A stretch of DNA of 41,967 bases from contig MJCC01000019.1 in the NCBI GenBank assembly GCA_001766655.1, positions 5,138 through 47,104 on the forward strand, read 5' to 3'. The DNA is from Phytomonas francai (Eukaryota > Euglenozoa > Kinetoplastea > Trypanosomatida > Trypanosomatidae). A program made the position numbers and the translations under genes. Position 1 is the first letter of the stretch; each line of letters begins with the position of its first letter. A model generated the notes under the pieces. The model saw nothing but the letters and a program-made list of their open reading frames with translations. It did not search any database and was not told the origin of the DNA. Below are positions 17,884-27,465 of this stretch, in pieces.

Positions 17884-20800
17884 TCACTGGGTGTCGCCCA
17901 TGCCTGGAAGCGGAATATTCCCGGCTTGAAGCCGCTCCTCCATTTGCTCAGCGAGCCGCTTTAGCTGCTCCAACTCCGATTTGTAAGTCTCCAACTCCCT
18001 CTGATAGGACTCCTCGTAGGCGGCGGAGGCGCCAGGGTCTGTTGGGCGTACCACGCCGACCTTGATCGCCAGCGCCCGCGCCTCCTTACGCAGGTCATTG
18101 ATTTCCTTTACGAGAATGACATTCTCGAACAAAATACGATTCTTATCGGCGCGGTTGTTCTCGGCGTCCCGGTTGACCTTTTTCTTGAGGCTTGCGAGGT
18201 TGCGCTCGAGGTGGTCGCGCTCGCGGTGGTAGTCGCGAACCTCGTCGGTGGCGGTTCGCGAGGTCAGGGTCTTTTGAACGGCGAGTTGCGGTTTGTTGGA
18301 GGTGTACTTGTCCAAAAGGGCCTTGGCCATCTCCTTCAGTCGGCGCGGGTTGCCGATCTCGTCGTGCACGTCGCACAGCTCCGTCCAGAGGCGGGACTGA
18401 AACTCCTCGACGGCCTTCATCTTGGTGACGAGCGAGTCCACCTCCTTCTGTCGGCCGGCCCGCTTCTGCCGGAGATTTCGAATCTGCAGGACGAGATTCT
18501 CGTTGCTGTGCTGGTACCGCTCGGCCTCGGCGTCCATGTAGGTGAGCTTCTCCGTCGCGGAGCGGATCTCGGCCTCGCGGGGCTCGATCTGGGCCCGGAG
18601 CTCCTTGATCTTGTACTCGAGCACGAACTTGAACTTCTCCAGCTCCTGGTTCTTGAGCTGGAGATCGGCGATGCGGCGCTCCTTCTCCTCGATGGCGTCG
18701 CCGCGCTCGCGGAGCTCGTTCGTGAGGGCCTTGATGTCGTGCCTCGCGGCGTCGATCTGGCCCTCGAGGACGGCCTGCTGTCGGAGCTTCTCCATGACGT
18801 CGGCGGTCTTCGCGGCGAGCTCCGTCTTTTTGATGTTCTCCTGCGCAAACATGAGGCTGTTGGCGATCTGCAGCGCCTCGAGCTCCTCCTCCTCCTCGCG
18901 GCGCCGCTTCTCGTAGCCCTCCTTGCACCGGATCAGCTCGACGTTGTTGTCCTCCTCGATCCAGCGGTTCATGGCCTCGGTCTCCGCGTCGTTCTGCGCC
19001 TTTGTGAGGAGGAGGGCGTGGTGGGCCTCGTCGAGCTCGCGGAGGGCGCGGGCGCGGTCGTCCTGCCGGGCGGCGCGCCGGGCCGCGGCCTCGCGGCGGA
19101 TCTCCGCGACCCTGCCCTCGTACCCCGCGCGCTGCTCGGAGAGTCGGACGCGGAGCTGATTCGCGCGCTCGTGCATCGCCGCGATCTTCACGCGGTAGTC
19201 CTCCTCGGTCTGCTCGACGGTCTCGCGGGTCTTGGCCTCGAGCTCGGCCATGTACTCGGTGAACCGGATCGCCTGCTCGTTCTTCTCCGAGTCGAGGCCG
19301 TGGATTCGCTCGGTGAGCTTCGCGAGCTCGCGGCGGTACTCGCGGGCCATGCGCGCGACGTTCTCCTCGTGGGACTGCTCGCGCTCGAGCTGCTGCTCGA
19401 GCATGCGGCGGCGGAGCTCGCCGACCTGCCCCCGCAGCCCCTCGATCCGCCTCGCGACCTTCTCGAGCTCGCGGCGGTCGATCAGGAGCTCGGTCGAGTA
19501 CTCGATCTCGGCCCGCCCGCCGCGCTGGGGGGCCACGACGTCCCAGAGCACGAGCAGGCCGTCCTCGCCCACGCTCGCGAGCACGCCCTCGTTCGCGCTC
19601 AGGGCGAGGCGGCTGACGGGGCCGGTGTGGGCGGGGTGGGTCTCGATCGTGATCCCGGGCCGCGCGCCCGCGAGGGCCCACGGCGCCTCCCGCTCCCGCT
19701 CGAAGAGCTTCTCGCCGAGGTAGGTGTTGAGGACCCGCACGGTGCCGTCCTCGCAGCCCCCGAAAAGAAGCTTCATCGGCGCGCTGATCGCCATCGCGAG
19801 CATCGAGGCGTTCTGCAGGTCGTGCTCAACGCACCGCTGAAGGCTCGCGCGGTCGAGCTGGCGGAGCTTGCGGTCGCTGCCGGCGGCCCAGACGGTGCCC
19901 ACGTCGGCGACCGCGCAGCCGTACGCGATGGCCTTCACGACGTGGTCGTTGACCTTGTGGAAGTCCATCAGGCTGAACTCGTAGATCGCGCCGTCGGCCC
20001 CGGTCGAGATTATCCGCGTATCGTCCGGCGGGACAAAGTAGAGGCTGCGGACCCGCCCGCTATGCCCGCGCAGGTGGCCGAGGAGCTCGCAGGTGTACGT
20101 GAAGTAGACGTGGATCGTCGAGGAGTGCGCGGCGGCGTAGAACTGACCCCCGCCGCTGAACGCGCACGCGGAGCAGGAGCGGATGTCGATCGTACGGAAC
20201 TCGCGGATGTCCTTCGCGTAGATGTTCATCAGCTTCAGGCTCTCGACAAAGCCGACGAGAAGGTGGAGCCCGGAGGGGTGCATCGCCACGCTCCGAATCT
20301 CCGAGCTGAACTTCTTCCGCATCTCGACGCTGTTCGTGATGCTGTTCCAAATAAACACCTGCCCATTTCGGCTCGCGGTCACGATCAGCGGGCGCTGGCA
20401 GCTCATATCCACCCCCACCACCGGCCCCGTGTGGAAGGGCTGGCCGACGGGCTGAAATACATAGTCGTCGACGCGGTTGAAGTCTACGTTCGGTAAATTC
20501 AAGCAGTAGATTTGCTTCGTGCTCGTGAGAAAGGCCAGGGTCTCCTCGGCCGGGGGGGGGGTAATCGTGAAGGAGAGAATCACCGGCACCTCCTTCTGGT
20601 TCTCCAGCGGCACCACCTCCTTTCGAGGCTCGCCGTCCGAGTTAAATTGAAAGCTGCGCACCTTGCGGTACATCTCCTTGTTGTCTGTCCGCTCAAAGAT
20701 GATAATGAGGCCCATATCGCCGCCGCACACAAAGCCCTTGCTGTACGCCTTTAACGCGTGGAGCGGGATCCCGTCGGAGGGAGAAACGGGCAGGGGGTAC

Positions 20801-21531
20801 TGGTATTTCATCTCATTAAAAAGAAGGAGGTCCCCGTTCGCGGTGGAAACGATGAGATGGTTCGGATCCGTAATCGTCCACATGTGCGCGAGGCAGTCCG
20901 CGAGATTTCCGTTCAACTCGCGCGTCGTGGGGCACGCCGTCAATTGGCCGTCGACGAGTTTGAGGAATCGAACCGTTTTTGGCCCCGACACGCACAGGAG
21001 GCCGGCGTTGTTGGGGGAAATACTGCACTGATTGAGATAATAGCGGTCGGTCGCGATGCTCTCCTTCGATAGGGCCGAGCACGTCGAGAGCACCTTGGCC
21101 TTCCCGACGCTCCAGTAGACGACCTTCCACTCGGGAAACCCGCCGAGCGCCGCGAGGTACTTTCCGTCCTGGGAAAAGCTCAGGGAGACGTACTCGGTCG
21201 AGCCCACGTCGGGGATCTGCAGGATCTTTTTGCTCCGCAGCCGGGGCTTCGTGGAGGCGTCGAATAAGTAGACCGCGATGCAGGGGTTCGGCCCGCTCTC
21301 GGCGACCGCGAGGACGTGGTGGTTCAGCGAGAGCGCCATCGCGGTGACCGACTCGCAGGCGGGCGAGCAGGGCGTGAGCTCCTGCACGCCCATTTGCGTG
21401 TCCAGGAGAATGAGGGTATTGCCGGCGACCCAGACGATGTTGTCCTCGTCGAGGTACTGGAGGCCGTCCTTGACGGTCTCCCGCACGCCGAACACCATCC
21501 GGCGCTCAAGCATCCTCGGGGGGATCGCCAT
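17884..21531 (-). CDS. CFAP57: CFAP57/WDR65 flagellar protein (WD40 plus coiled coil)
   Basis: A 1215-residue protein, close to the usual CFAP57 length of about 1250. Residues 1-670 are WD40 blades, beginning with the family's FGVRETVKDGLQYLDEDNIV and IPDVGSTEYVSLSFSQDGKY and including a CLAHMWT motif; the last blade ends LASVGEDGLLVLWDVV. Residues about 690-1200 are nearly continuous coiled coil rich in Glu, Arg and Leu. CFAP57 lies on the axoneme, where it helps dock inner-arm dyneins (the g/d region) and tunes beating. The start ATG at 21531 is supported by a pyrimidine-AG signal at 21661-21702. The coding DNA is markedly GC-rich and creates a 761-codon open frame on the opposite strand, which is a shadow. 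Confidence 0.9.
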   Translation of the reverse strand: MAIPPRMLERRMVFGVRETVKDGLQYLDEDNIVWVAGNTLILLDTQMGVQELTPCSPACESVTAMALSLNHHVLAVAESGPNPCIAVYLFDASTKPRLRSKKILQIPDVGSTEYVSLSFSQDGKYLAALGGFPEWKVVYWSVGKAKVLSTCSALSKESIATDRYYLNQCSISPNNAGLLCVSGPKTVRFLKLVDGQLTACPTTRELNGNLADCLAHMWTITDPNHLIVSTANGDLLLFNEMKYQYPLPVSPSDGIPLHALKAYSKGFVCGGDMGLIIIFERTDNKEMYRKVRSFQFNSDGEPRKEVVPLENQKEVPVILSFTITPPPAEETLAFLTSTKQIYCLNLPNVDFNRVDDYVFQPVGQPFHTGPVVGVDMSCQRPLIVTASRNGQVFIWNSITNSVEMRKKFSSEIRSVAMHPSGLHLLVGFVESLKLMNIYAKDIREFRTIDIRSCSACAFSGGGQFYAAAHSSTIHVYFTYTCELLGHLRGHSGRVRSLYFVPPDDTRIISTGADGAIYEFSLMDFHKVNDHVVKAIAYGCAVADVGTVWAAGSDRKLRQLDRASLQRCVEHDLQNASMLAMAISAPMKLLFGGCEDGTVRVLNTYLGEKLFEREREAPWALAGARPGITIETHPAHTGPVSRLALSANEGVLASVGEDGLLVLWDVVAPQRGGRAEIEYSTELLIDRRELEKVARRIEGLRGQVGELRRRMLEQQLEREQSHEENVARMAREYRRELAKLTERIHGLDSEKNEQAIRFTEYMAELEAKTRETVEQTEEDYRVKIAAMHERANQLRVRLSEQRAGYEGRVAEIRREAAARRAARQDDRARALRELDEAHHALLLTKAQNDAETEAMNRWIEEDNNVELIRCKEGYEKRRREEEEELEALQIANSLMFAQENIKKTELAAKTADVMEKLRQQAVLEGQIDAARHDIKALTNELRERGDAIEEKERRIADLQLKNQELEKFKFVLEYKIKELRAQIEPREAEIRSATEKLTYMDAEAERYQHSNENLVLQIRNLRQKRAGRQKEVDSLVTKMKAVEEFQSRLWTELCDVHDEIGNPRRLKEMAKALLDKYTSNKPQLAVQKTLTSRTATDEVRDYHRERDHLERNLASLKKKVNRDAENNRADKNRILFENVILVKEINDLRKEARALAIKVGVVRPTDPGASAAYEESYQRELETYKSELEQLKRLAEQMEERLQAGNIPLPGMGDTQ

Positions 21532-21601
21532 CCGCCCTGCGTTCTCAGCGTCGTGGATGTCGCCCTCCCCTCAAGGCGCCACTTTAATCTTTTGTGCGTG
21601 T

Positions 21602-21625
21602 GCTGCTTTGGTTCAGTGGTAGAAC
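21602..21625 (+). other. tRNA D-arm / A-box-like fragment
   Basis: The plus strand reads GGTTCAGTGGTAGAA at 21610-21624, the classic A-box and D-arm of eukaryotic tRNA-Gly. GTTC and GAAC around the loop would pair perfectly. No anticodon arm or convincing B-box follows, so it is not a complete tRNA gene. It may be a relic or chance. Confidence 0.3.
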
Positions 21626-21660
21626 CTAAAAGCTACTAAAATACTAAAACTAAATCCAAT

Positions 21661-21702
21661 CTAAAGGATAATAACAATAATAAAAAAGAAGAAGAAGAAG
21701 AG
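21661..21702 (-). promoter_or_regulatory. Predicted trans-splice acceptor for CFAP57
   Basis: The minus strand has a pure pyrimidine tract from 21702 to 21682, followed by an AT stretch and CCTTTAG with AG at 21662-21661. The 5' UTR would be 129 bases. Confidence 0.6.
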
Positions 21703-21946
21703 CCAGTTGGCATCGGGGGATCCTGCATTCGGAACAAAGTGGCGACGTCACTCGTGGAGAGACCTGGAAATTAAGCGCAATGAGGTCTGTCATGAAGTAG
21801 GATCGGTAAAAATATACGTGTACGACACAAGGTTTACGAATTTTCTATGATTTATTTCAAGGAATGCCATATAGGTGGCCAACTCTATGAATCTCTATCA
21901 GCTTAGGTGTTTTTCCCATCACCGCCCCCTCACACCCGAAATGAGG

Positions 21947-24900
21947 CTATTTCGCGAAGAGCTCGCCCAAATCGATGAAAAGGTGGTCGATGCGCTTGTA
22001 AAAGGCCTCGGCGGCCTCGCGAAGGGGGTCGACGGGGTTTTGGTGCTCCCGGACGTCGGGGTCGTCGGCCTCGGCGAGGGTGTAGAATTGGCGGTCGTAG
22101 CCGAGGCATCGGCGGGCCTGCGCGCGGTGGCATTCCCGCACGCGCGGCGCGCACCCCGGCGCGTGCGGGACGTCGAAAAGGGCGCGGAAAAAGGTGAACT
22201 GCGCGCGAATCGCGCGGACCGCGGCGGCCCCCCCGCCGGCCCGGTAGAACCCCCGCAGGAGGCCGTGGCAGAGCGCGTAGAAGTCGTTGACGAGGGCGTC
22301 GGCGGGGAGCGCGCGCGCGCAGGCCGCGCACGCGTAGAGGTCGAACTTCTCGCGGCTCGCCGGGGCCTTCGCGAGAAACTCGAGCACGCGCGCGTGGGGG
22401 TCGATGGCGGTTTCGTGGAGGCAGTGGGGGCAGGTCAGCCGCGGGCGCACGACGCCCGGGAAGCACTCCGAGAGGCCGCGGTCCTTGAAGAGCGGGCAGT
22501 GCGAGAAGTCGTCGGTGCCCCTGGCGGCGTCGTCGTCGGGCGCGGGGGCCGCCGCGTGCACGGCGACCCCCATCGCCTGCCCGAGTTGGGCGCTGGTGAA
22601 GCCCTGGATGTGCTCGCAGAGGCGCTTCACCGGCGGGTAGATCTGCGCCGTGAGGTACCACTCCGCGTGCACCCGCAGCCCGGGGTCACGCCGTATCTCG
22701 TCCACGTGGTGCGGCTCCCCGGTCGACTTTTCGCCCTCGCAGATGACGTACGGGATGAGGTCCCCCACGCGCACGAGCTCCTTTCGCGCCCTCATGCGCA
22801 AGGCCACGGCCACGTGCGGGAGGCCCCCGCCCCGATAGGCCTCGGGCTCCTTCGTCAGGCTCTTCGAAATGACAAAGTCGTCGAGGGTGTAGCGATCGCC
22901 CAGACGGACGTGCTCGGCAACGTCCTGCATGTATTTGATAATGTAGTCCAGAATATCCTCGCAGCCGGTGGCGTACAGTATTCGGTTAAGAACCGCGTCG
23001 CTCACTTTCTTCGACAAAGGGCACCAGTCGCGGCGCACCATATCCAGGCCCTTGACCTCCTTTTTGTACGTCCTCCCCTCATCCTGCCAGTCGACAACGG
23101 ACAAGGAGGCGTATTTCTTCTTTTTTAGCAGCAAAATCGCGCGAAACACCCCATCAATGTCAATCTCGAGGCTTTGGTAGCGCTTGTTGATTTTAGACTT
23201 GAGCTCGTAGCCTATGTCGCGGACCGATTTAATGTCGTCCTTAATACCGGTCTGAATCATAACGGAATCGGTATCACCATAAATAACCCGCAGGGCGGGG
23301 TTGATCTGCGGGATCAGGTCAACCGTGTTCTGCAGGGCAAGTCGGCCCTGACGCGTAACCAACTCCGCGAGCTGCTGGGCAAAAAAACGGGAATGTTCAA
23401 ACCCCAGGCAGCCGTACATGCTGTTGGCGATCAGCTTCAACGCCTTCTGGCGGATCTCCAATAGCGCCAAGCTGCTCTCATTCTTCTCGGACTTCATAAG
23501 ACGCTTAACCTCACGACGGCTATCCACCAATCCCTTGATAACCTTCGGGAGAATGCACTTGTGAAGGCAGGGAGACGGCTGTCCAGCCGCTGCACAGGAG
23601 GTGCAAATTAAATTACTAGGTGGTGAGATCTCAACATCCTCCTTACCGTCTCTATCCACAGTCGTAAAGCAAATATTAAATTCTTGAATTAGGGATGGGT
23701 ACAGAGAGTTGAAATCGAGAAGAAGGATGTAGTCCGAATACAACCCACATTTGGGATCAAGCACCATACCACCTTGGTATTTGGCCTTTCGTTTGTACTC
23801 CTCCGACTCTTCGTCGTCCCGTTGACGCTTGAAATCGAATGTCTTTTTGTCCGGGGTAATAAACTTGAGGTCATGAAAAGCATGCAGCAAGAGGTATTCA
23901 ATACGCTCTGAGCGGGCGCCGTACAGAGTTCGGCTCCACAGATTACCAGCTATGCTTGTCAAACGCTTTGTTAGACGGAGGGCATCGAGATGAAAAATTA
24001 CTCCGGCAGAGAGCACAGCACTATTGCAGAGCTGAAGCAAAACCTCGAAGAGATCTTCAGATGATGAAAGTATTTCTGGTGTTAGAATAGTACTCCCTGG
24101 CTCAAAGTTACCCTTACCCTTCGTAATGCCTTTTACCTGCATCTCATCTGCTAAAGATACTAGCTTATAATTTACCGTTTTAAAATACTCCCGAGACAGA
24201 AGATACGAATCCGCAACAAGCCTTCCAACACAAATTTCTTTCTCTTGATTTAAATTAAGGCCTTGCTGACGGGGAAAGCGGTTCAAGTGAAGTCGGCCGA
24301 TGGCAGACCAATTAGGCACACCCAGATCCTGAAAACGCCGCAAAAGAGTATCCAACGTGAAGCCAATGAAATTATGCCCAATAAGGATGTCCGCATCGAC
24401 AGAATTTATTGTGTTAACGATCCAGATTAAAAGCTGTCGCTCATTATTGAAACGGTGAACTCCAGAGAGGCCTTTATTGCTACAAAATGTTTCAAAATCA
24501 AGCGGTAATGGCTTGTCAAAAGAAGATGCACGAACCCCTGTAAAGATATCCCCAGGCTGACCCCGCAACGAGTTTTCAATATTAATGTTCCGGTAGACGG
24601 CTAATGTCGCTGCAAATACTTCATTTGCTGCCCCTCGACTATCCAGTTGGGCATGGATTTGAATACTAGCCAATGTAAACGGCGGTACTATCTTGGGTCT
24701 CTCTCCTACACGAATTTTTTTCGGGGAGTCGACGGTGTACTCAACCTTACAATGGGACACTCGATTCAACGCAGGGTTGAGATCATAAATGCGCAGGAAA
24801 GAGGGGCCCTTCAGTTTGCGTTTGATGATAAAAAGCTCAAGCAATGAGGTTGAGGCTCCGATGATTGTGCTAATATGCATAAGTTTTTTCTTCACTGACA

Positions 24901-25930
24901 AGGGTGGGTATCGTCCAGGATAGCGAAGCTTGACCCAAGTTGTTTTTTCATGTGGAATGTCTGGAATCTCAAAGGCATAATAACGATCCACAAATTTTAT
25001 TCGCCGCTGCTCAATTCCTTGGCTTCGGCAAATGCCGTTAATTTCCGCCACAATATCCTCTCTGGAAGAGCCCAGTTTAGGAAGTAGAAAGACACAGCGA
25101 TCTATGTTTTCCACGCGTACACAGCAAGAGCAAAAATGTGATTTATCATTTTCTTTAAGTAACATTTTCCCAAACAGGAACAGTGATCCGGGGTCCCCAG
25201 ATAAAGAATAAGGCTCCTCTTTGGCATCAAACCAATAGAAGATATTACCTTCCTTGTTGATACACTCTTCAGGCACTAGGGTATCGGTTAAAGTGCTAGG
25301 TCCTAACAAGTTTCCATCGATTTCGACCTTTTCAGTCGGTTTCTCAACCTTGAGGTAGTTCACAGTTGACGTATTGGATACCTGAGAGGTGGCCTTCTTC
25401 GAGACGGCGTTGGGCAAGTCATATTCAAACTTCTCATCTTCTAATTTGACTAGAGGCGTTTCAATTTTGCTGTGGTCTAACTGCTTTGCGTGGTTGGTAG
25501 GAATATTTGACTCATATACCTTTGTAGTATCGATGAGTCTAGAAAAAAAATCATTTGCGTTCATGTCAGCTTCTGTGATGTCAGCTTCTTCCTCAATGTC
25601 ATCGTCTTTGAGATATTTGATAATATCAATGGTTGTTTGCTCTTCATCCTGACTATTTTCACGATATTTAACCAAGAGCCTTTCCATATCGTTTTCACTC
25701 AACGTCTGAACAAGAGTCTTTTGTTTGGGCTTAATTGCTTTTTGTAAAGATGTTTTTTCGACTTTTTTATGTGTCTTCACTCTTTTCGACACCATTTGGG
25801 GTAGACAAAGGTCACCATTTCTAGGCAGAACCTCTTGGTCATCATCCTCGTCCAACAACTCAACTTTAAGTGCCTTCCAGCGATCTTTGCTGTCGTATTC
25901 TTCGTTTCTGCCATCTTCGATACCCCACAT
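21947..25930 (-). CDS. POLA1: DNA polymerase alpha catalytic subunit
   Basis: A 1327-residue family-B polymerase that with primase starts Okazaki fragments in the nucleus. Motif A (DFNSLYPSLIQEFNICFTTV) begins at residue 739 and is the form specific to polymerase alpha. Motif C is YGDTDS at about 884-889, and KKKYASLSV follows. The central 450-700 region is the exonuclease-like fold, here without the catalytic acidic set, as in all alpha enzymes. The last 200 residues contain the Cys-rich zinc modules (CPHC near 1163, CAAC near 1199, further Cys to 1270) that bind the B subunit. The ATG at 25930 lies 26 bases below a pyrimidine-AG. Base composition changes abruptly inside the gene: the first 2.9 kb is AT-leaning, the last 1 kb or so (below about 22950) very GC-rich. 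Confidence 0.96.
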   Translation of the reverse strand: MWGIEDGRNEEYDSKDRWKALKVELLDEDDDQEVLPRNGDLCLPQMVSKRVKTHKKVEKTSLQKAIKPKQKTLVQTLSENDMERLLVKYRENSQDEEQTTIDIIKYLKDDDIEEEADITEADMNANDFFSRLIDTTKVYESNIPTNHAKQLDHSKIETPLVKLEDEKFEYDLPNAVSKKATSQVSNTSTVNYLKVEKPTEKVEIDGNLLGPSTLTDTLVPEECINKEGNIFYWFDAKEEPYSLSGDPGSLFLFGKMLLKENDKSHFCSCCVRVENIDRCVFLLPKLGSSREDIVAEINGICRSQGIEQRRIKFVDRYYAFEIPDIPHEKTTWVKLRYPGRYPPLSVKKKLMHISTIIGASTSLLELFIIKRKLKGPSFLRIYDLNPALNRVSHCKVEYTVDSPKKIRVGERPKIVPPFTLASIQIHAQLDSRGAANEVFAATLAVYRNINIENSLRGQPGDIFTGVRASSFDKPLPLDFETFCSNKGLSGVHRFNNERQLLIWIVNTINSVDADILIGHNFIGFTLDTLLRRFQDLGVPNWSAIGRLHLNRFPRQQGLNLNQEKEICVGRLVADSYLLSREYFKTVNYKLVSLADEMQVKGITKGKGNFEPGSTILTPEILSSSEDLFEVLLQLCNSAVLSAGVIFHLDALRLTKRLTSIAGNLWSRTLYGARSERIEYLLLHAFHDLKFITPDKKTFDFKRQRDDEESEEYKRKAKYQGGMVLDPKCGLYSDYILLLDFNSLYPSLIQEFNICFTTVDRDGKEDVEISPPSNLICTSCAAAGQPSPCLHKCILPKVIKGLVDSRREVKRLMKSEKNESSLALLEIRQKALKLIANSMYGCLGFEHSRFFAQQLAELVTRQGRLALQNTVDLIPQINPALRVIYGDTDSVMIQTGIKDDIKSVRDIGYELKSKINKRYQSLEIDIDGVFRAILLLKKKKYASLSVVDWQDEGRTYKKEVKGLDMVRRDWCPLSKKVSDAVLNRILYATGCEDILDYIIKYMQDVAEHVRLGDRYTLDDFVISKSLTKEPEAYRGGGLPHVAVALRMRARKELVRVGDLIPYVICEGEKSTGEPHHVDEIRRDPGLRVHAEWYLTAQIYPPVKRLCEHIQGFTSAQLGQAMGVAVHAAAPAPDDDAARGTDDFSHCPLFKDRGLSECFPGVVRPRLTCPHCLHETAIDPHARVLEFLAKAPASREKFDLYACAACARALPADALVNDFYALCHGLLRGFYRAGGGAAAVRAIRAQFTFFRALFDVPHAPGCAPRVRECHRAQARRCLGYDRQFYTLAEADDPDVREHQNPVDPLREAAEAFYKRIDHLFIDLGELFAK

Positions 25931-25956
25931 TGACCCAAATAAAGAATTGTATAAAG

Positions 25957-25980
25957 CTTCAAGATATCAAGAAGAAAAAA
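25957..25980 (-). promoter_or_regulatory. Predicted trans-splice acceptor for DNA polymerase alpha
   Basis: TTTTTTCTTC on the minus strand (25980-25971) is followed by the first AG at 25958-25957 (TTGAAG). The 5' UTR would be only 26 bases. Confidence 0.45.
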
Positions 25981-25984
25981 TATG

Positions 25985-25985
25985 C

Positions 25986-26016
<31 letters not shown>

Positions 26017-26018
26017 AG
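25985..26018. repeat. AT dinucleotide repeat
   Basis: A run of TA units with a single G interruption, lying between ERO1 and DNA polymerase alpha. Confidence 0.9.
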
Positions 26019-26175
26019 ATAAAGAAAGCACAGACAGTTCATAGATCTGTTAATACGCACGGAGTCTTTGCATGCAGTAGAAAGTACAGAAACTTAGTTA
26101 TTCTCAAAAAAAAATTGTAGAAAAGCCCAAAATATTTACATTATATTGAAATAGACCTTAAGAAAAAAAATAAAG

Positions 26176-27465
26176 TTACTTTTTGCAGATTTCTTTTAGT
26201 AGTTGAAAACTCTTTACTGAAAATGATAGCTGCCGAACGAGGTTAATCAATGTAAATTTTTCCGAGCGATTAAGACTCAATTCGTATGTATCACGATTCA
26301 TATTAATTTCTGTAGCCGTAGCGAGGCCTTTAATCGCCAACTTACCCCATACACGGCATTTTTCACATGGAACACAATCCATTATAGTACTTATATTCGC
26401 CAGTTTAAGCTTCATTTTGGGGACTAGTTCCCTTCCCTTGGGTGAACTCAAAAAAGAAACCTCATCAAACGTCTTTGTGCACAAAAGGCTGGAATTAAAA
26501 AGCTCTAACAAATCTGAATGTAACTCCTTGTATTCCATACTCAGAGCAGTGCTCTCGTTGTAGTTAGATCTCTCCATATCACTAATAATTGACCCCTTCG
26601 CCTTTGTCAGGGCCCGGAGTGTGAATCGAAAGAGCGCGTAGAGATTCTCTATAAACTCTTCGTTGGGCTCAACTTTTTCTCGAAACATCTGGCAATTTGG
26701 AAAGAATGAAATGTTGGGATTATTGTAAAGTCCACTCTTATGAAGAGGGGATTGAAAATCGGGGTCTTTGTAAAAGTTTGTGCATACATGCATTCCAATC
26801 GATGTTTTCAAACCACTAAGAAGAGTTTGGAAAACACGGCTTTCCGTGCAATTTGACTCATCGGAAGAAAAGCAGTTTTCTTTGCCTATCGCGTTCCAAA
26901 CCTTCGCCGCCATCGGGCCAACAAAGCCTGTGTTAGCCTCCGGATTTTGCAAAAGATCGACATACTCGGTGTTGTCATCCTTGGATGTCCAGGACCCCCA
27001 GCTCTCGACATTAAGGGGATGTGGAGCAATCTGTGAAATATGTGCATCGGGGATGGAGTATTCACTCATGTCCACCTGCTCGTGCAGTTCTTTCGGAATA
27101 TTGTTCTCATCGCATCGACAAACACGGCATGGATTTTCCTTATCCGTACAAAGAAGGTTTACCACCCAAAAGGGGCACGGCTTCTCGATGTTTACTTTGA
27201 AGTAACGAAAGTACGACTTCGATGTTATGCGGTTGAGTAGGGAATGCAAATCCGCCGTTCCCTTGTCAATCTCCCCCTGCGTGACCCAACAAAATGAATT
27301 ATTCAAATCGGATTCATACGTCATAAGCTGTCGCCCAGTCGAATCGCTGTGCAAGTTGTAATTCAATAATGCAAAGGCCAAGAAAAACGCGACAACGCAT
27401 GCAATGATCTTTCCGGTCGCATCAATATCGGTAAAAAAAAAGAGTTTTTCCCTGTCACCGGGCAT
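26176..27465 (-). CDS. ERO1: ERO1 endoplasmic reticulum thiol oxidase
   Basis: A 429-residue protein. ERO1 passes electrons from protein disulfide isomerase to oxygen through FAD, making disulfides in the ER. The catalytic CxxC is Cys367-Cys370 in CEKCRVWGKL, the family hallmark. The shuttle cysteines are in the segment PCPFW...NPCRVCRC (Cys113, Cys116, Cys118). WGSWTSKDDNTEYVDLLQNPE is the usual FAD-side motif. Residues 19-35 are hydrophobic and probably a signal anchor holding it in the ER membrane; no KDEL-like tail is present. Several N-x-S/T sites fit a lumenal protein. It is the first gene of the leftward cluster, next to the strand switch. The shuttle spacing CxxCxC resembles plant enzymes rather than the CxxxxC of yeast and animals. 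Confidence 0.93.
   Translation of the reverse strand: MPGDREKLFFFTDIDATGKIIACVVAFFLAFALLNYNLHSDSTGRQLMTYESDLNNSFCWVTQGEIDKGTADLHSLLNRITSKSYFRYFKVNIEKPCPFWVVNLLCTDKENPCRVCRCDENNIPKELHEQVDMSEYSIPDAHISQIAPHPLNVESWGSWTSKDDNTEYVDLLQNPEANTGFVGPMAAKVWNAIGKENCFSSDESNCTESRVFQTLLSGLKTSIGMHVCTNFYKDPDFQSPLHKSGLYNNPNISFFPNCQMFREKVEPNEEFIENLYALFRFTLRALTKAKGSIISDMERSNYNESTALSMEYKELHSDLLELFNSSLLCTKTFDEVSFLSSPKGRELVPKMKLKLANISTIMDCVPCEKCRVWGKLAIKGLATATEINMNRDTYELSLNRSEKFTLINLVRQLSFSVKSFQLLKEICKK

Larger units (their letters stand above)
21532..21946. other. Intergenic spacer with CFAP57 5' UTR
   Basis: About 415 bases. It contains the CFAP57 splice signal, a tRNA-like D-arm sequence on the plus strand (21602-21625) and the 3' flank of DNA polymerase alpha. 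Confidence 0.7.

Noticed and set aside
18211..20496. 761-codon open frame antisense to CFAP57
   Set aside because: Its composition (Leu, Val, Glu, Asp, Gly with no motif) is that of a GC-rich gene read backward; the opposite strand encodes a clear CFAP57.
21875..23128. 417-codon open frame antisense to the DNA polymerase alpha 3' end
   Set aside because: Shadow of the GC-rich polymerase sequence.
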